64,000 nt of DNA from Mesorhizobium loti (lineage in GTDB: Bacteria > Pseudomonadota > Alphaproteobacteria > Rhizobiales > Rhizobiaceae), in assembly GCF_002858745.1 (NCBI RefSeq), contig NZ_PJRO01000017.1, forward strand, positions 1-64,000, written 5' to 3'. Below the pieces are notes generated by a model. That model worked only from the letters and a program-made list of their open reading frames with translations, made no database searches and was not told the origin of the DNA. Positions 62,216 to 64,000 of the stretch are shown here, one piece after another; position 1 is the stretch's first letter, and each line of letters starts with the position of its first letter. A program made the position numbers and the translations under genes.

Positions 62216-63375
62216 AACGCTTGCTGATCCTGGAGCGTTTCCGCTTTTTACGGAAGCATGGAAATGCTCTAACTCTTTGTTTTTACGTAATTGCGAGCGC
62301 AAAACCGCGGCGCCGTTTTGCTGGATTTGCTCTGGCCGCATTGCCTGCCGCAGCGTTGCTTGCCGGCTGCTCGCAAGAAACCGACAAGACAGCAGAGGCG
62401 CCGCGACCGGTGCTGTCGGTTGTCGTGCAACCGCGCGCGGCCGAGAGCTTCGGCTTCGCCGGTACCATCGAGCCGCGCTACAGCGCCGGCCTCTCCTTCC
62501 GGCTGCTTGGCCGCGTCGTCGCCCGCGACGTCGATGTCGGCGATACGGTCGCCAAGGGCGCGACGCTGGCGGCGCTCGACCCGACCGCACTCGACCTTGC
62601 CGTGCAGGCGTCCAAGGCCGAACTTTCCAATGCGGAGGCGCAGGCGGCAAACGCCAATGCCAGCGAAGAACGCATGCGGCAGTTGCTCGCTTCCAGGAAC
62701 GCCTCGCAAGCCGTCTACGACGCCGCCCATCAGGCGCAACAGGCAGCCAGTGCCAATGTCGAACGGGCCCGCGCCGCGCTGGCCAAATCAGAAGAACAGC
62801 TGGGCTATGCCCGCCTGTTTTCGGATTTCGATGGCGTGGTGACGGCAGTCGGCGCCGAGGTCGGTCAGACCGTGCCGCCGGGGCAGATGGTCGTCACTGT
62901 TGCGCGCGCCGATACGCGCGAGGCCGTTGTCGACATTCCGGACTGGCTGACGGGTGATCTTACGGCCGACGCGCCGTTCGAGGTTGCGCTGCAGTCGCTG
63001 CCGTCGCTCAAGACGCAGGGCAAGCTGCGCGAACTGGCGCCGCAATCCGATGATTCCACCCGCAGCCGCCGCGTCAGGCTCTCCCTTCTCGACCCGCCGG
63101 ATGCGTTCCGACTGGGTTCGACCGTCACGGTAACCCGCGCGTCCGCCATCAAGCCGGCAATCGAGCTGCCATTGTCCGCGTTGCTGGAAAAGGACGGCAA
63201 GACGCAAGTCTGGATCGTCGACGAGAAGACGGCGAGCGTTGCGCCACAAGATATCCGGGTTACCGCCCGCACCGGCGGCACCTTCACCGTGGCAGACGGC
63301 CTGGCCGCCGGAACACGTGTGGTGACCGCCGGCGTGCACAGCCTGACGCCCGGCCAAAAGATCAAGCTGCAGTAG
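62212..63375 (+). CDS. RND efflux periplasmic adaptor, lipoprotein (second)
   Basis: A 387-residue adaptor with lipobox (LAALPAAALLAGCSQE), lipoyl segments (LSFRLLGRVVARDVDVGDTVAKGATLAALD), a coiled coil (LSNAEAQAANANASEERMRQLLASRNASQ), and barrel domains. The first 40 codons or so come from an intergenic repeat (62233-62333), giving an unusually long basic stretch before the hydrophobic core. It overlaps the first adaptor by ATGA and precedes the permease by 10 bp. An internal start closer to the lipobox is not obvious. Confidence 0.88.
   Translation: MKRLLILERFRFLRKHGNALTLCFYVIASAKPRRRFAGFALAALPAAALLAGCSQETDKTAEAPRPVLSVVVQPRAAESFGFAGTIEPRYSAGLSFRLLGRVVARDVDVGDTVAKGATLAALDPTALDLAVQASKAELSNAEAQAANANASEERMRQLLASRNASQAVYDAAHQAQQAASANVERARAALAKSEEQLGYARLFSDFDGVVTAVGAEVGQTVPPGQMVVTVARADTREAVVDIPDWLTGDLTADAPFEVALQSLPSLKTQGKLRELAPQSDDSTRSRRVRLSLLDPPDAFRLGSTVTVTRASAIKPAIELPLSALLEKDGKTQVWIVDEKTASVAPQDIRVTARTGGTFTVADGLAAGTRVVTAGVHSLTPGQKIKLQ
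62233..62333 (-). repeat. Rhizobiales intergenic repeat inside a coding region
   Basis: A mosaic element: GAGCGTTTCC (62233-62242) pairs with GGAAATGCTC (62260-62269) around an inner TTCCG/CGGAA stem, then TAACTCTTTGTTTTTACG, then a second hairpin with GCAAAAC/GTTTTGC arms, ending GCTGGATTTGCTCT (62320-62333). From memory this is the layout of a repeat common between genes in Mesorhizobium and relatives. Its end is found again, inverted, at 38208-38221. Here it lies in frame in the second adaptor gene. Confidence 0.75.
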
Positions 63376-63385
63376 GAGCGGACAC

Positions 63386-64000
63386 GTGAAGCGTTTCAAC
63401 CTGTCCGACTGGGCGCTCGAGCATCGCTCGCTGGTCTGGTATTTCATGCTGATCTTCATCGTGGCCGGCGTCTTCGCCTACATCAATCTCGGCCGCGAGG
63501 AAGACCCTTCATTCACCATCAAGACGATGCTGATCCAGGCCAACTGGCCGGGCGCCTCGGTCGACGAACAGGCCAAGCAGGTCACCGACCGCATCGAGAA
63601 AAAACTCGAGGAACTCGACAAGCTTGATTTCACCCGTTCGGTCACCACTGCCGGGCGTACCATCGTCTTCGTCAATCTCAAGGACAACACCAAGGCGCGC
63701 GACGTGGTGCCGACCTGGGTTCAGGTCCGCAACATGATCGAGGACATCAAGCCGCAGTTCCCACAAGGCGTGCTCGGGCCTTTCTACAACGACCGTTTCG
63801 GCGACGTGTTCGGCAACGTCTATGCCTTCACGTCCGACGGACTGTCTCCACGCCAGTTGCGCGACTATGTCGAGAATGTCCGCGCCGAGGTGCTCACGGT
63901 GCCGAATGCCGGCAAGGTGGAACTGATCGGCGCACGCGACGAGGTCATCTACCTCGAATTCTCCACCCGCCAGATCGCAGCACTCGGCCTCAACCAGCAG
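63386..64000 (+). CDS. RND efflux permease (5' part, truncated by window end)
   Basis: The first 205 codons of an AcrB/RND-family inner-membrane pump. Start GTG 63386 with GGAG upstream. It opens with RFNLSDWALEHRSLVWYFMLIFIVAGVFAYINLGREEDPSFTIK, the first membrane helix and start of the porter domain typical of the family, and reads without a stop to 64000. With the two adaptors it forms an adaptor-adaptor-pump unit. Substrate is unknown. Confidence 0.93.
   Translation, partial: MKRFNLSDWALEHRSLVWYFMLIFIVAGVFAYINLGREEDPSFTIKTMLIQANWPGASVDEQAKQVTDRIEKKLEELDKLDFTRSVTTAGRTIVFVNLKDNTKARDVVPTWVQVRNMIEDIKPQFPQGVLGPFYNDRFGDVFGNVYAFTSDGLSPRQLRDYVENVRAEVLTVPNAGKVELIGARDEVIYLEFSTRQIAALGLNQQ

Overview
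The window is about 64 kb of GC-rich chromosomal DNA from an alphaproteobacterium of the order Rhizobiales. A Mesorhizobium-like member of the Phyllobacteriaceae is the best guess. The reasons are the gene neighbourhoods (trpA-accD-folC; ahcY / HPr-EIIA-HprK-ChvG-ChvI / pckA; hisB-hisH-hisA-hisF-hisE-coaA; hslV...hslU), an Irr-type ICE box, an RpiR-type inositol regulon and Rhizobiales intergenic repeats. Genes are densely packed, many start codons overlap the previous stop (ATGA, GTGA, TTGA), and GTG and TTG starts are common. I see no prophage, IS element, CRISPR array, rRNA or tRNA. This is core chromosome with a few local rearrangements.

Layout. 1-3.3 kb: trpA, accD, folC (+). 3.3-16.4 kb (-): a TauE-type exporter, a cupin and trxA, then a tightly coupled set whose transcription order is divL, tsaE-amgK fusion, murU, addB, addA. 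16.7-22.1 kb (-): ahcY, then a signalling block in the order chvI, chvG, hprK, EIIA-Man, HPr. 22.4-26 kb (+): pckA, arfB, a BON-LysM protein, alkB. 26-33.7 kb (-): a GT-C membrane protein preceded by the wreck of a GT2-GtrA gene, then the histidine operon (hisB, DUF2628, hisH, DUF1330, hisA, arginase-like, hisF, hisE, coaA). 33.9-38.1 kb (+): hslV and hslU separated by three other genes. 38.3-39.2 kb: DUF1402. 39.4-50.6 kb: myo-inositol catabolism (iolG, an SDR, a Gfo/Idh enzyme, iolR, iolC, iolD, iolE, small membrane protein, iolB), interrupted by a DAHP synthase gene with its own attenuator. 50.7-57 kb (-): an iron cluster (imelysin, bfd, bfr, DUF1111 di-heme protein, second imelysin, DUF1513) facing a ferredoxin-reductase-like flavoprotein across an ICE box. 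58.6-64 kb: an RhtA-like exporter, gabT, and an RND efflux system with two adaptor lipoproteins and a permease cut off by the window end.

How genes work together. HPr, EIIA-Man, HprK and ChvGI form the carbon/acid signalling block next to pckA, the gluconeogenic entry gene. MurU and AmgK recycle cell-wall MurNAc. AddAB repairs double-strand breaks. IolR probably controls two inositol promoters through GGAA-N6-TTCC-like sites at 39.35 kb and 44.7 kb. Irr probably controls iron storage and uptake from the ICE box at 57.0 kb.

Most notable observations: (1) a 25-codon leader peptide with Phe-Trp-Tyr-Phe-Ser-Tyr codons and mutually exclusive hairpins ahead of the DAHP synthase gene, a textbook attenuator; (2) a 54-bp partial duplication of the hisF 5' end that creates a 36-codon ORF coupled to the genes on both sides; (3) a Rhizobiales intergenic repeat that encodes part of the signal peptide of an efflux lipoprotein; (4) a DivL-type kinase with Tyr in place of the phospho-acceptor His; (5) a GT2-GtrA gene reduced to its two ends by internal deletion; (6) bfd-bfr embedded in an imelysin/DUF1111 operon downstream of an ICE box.
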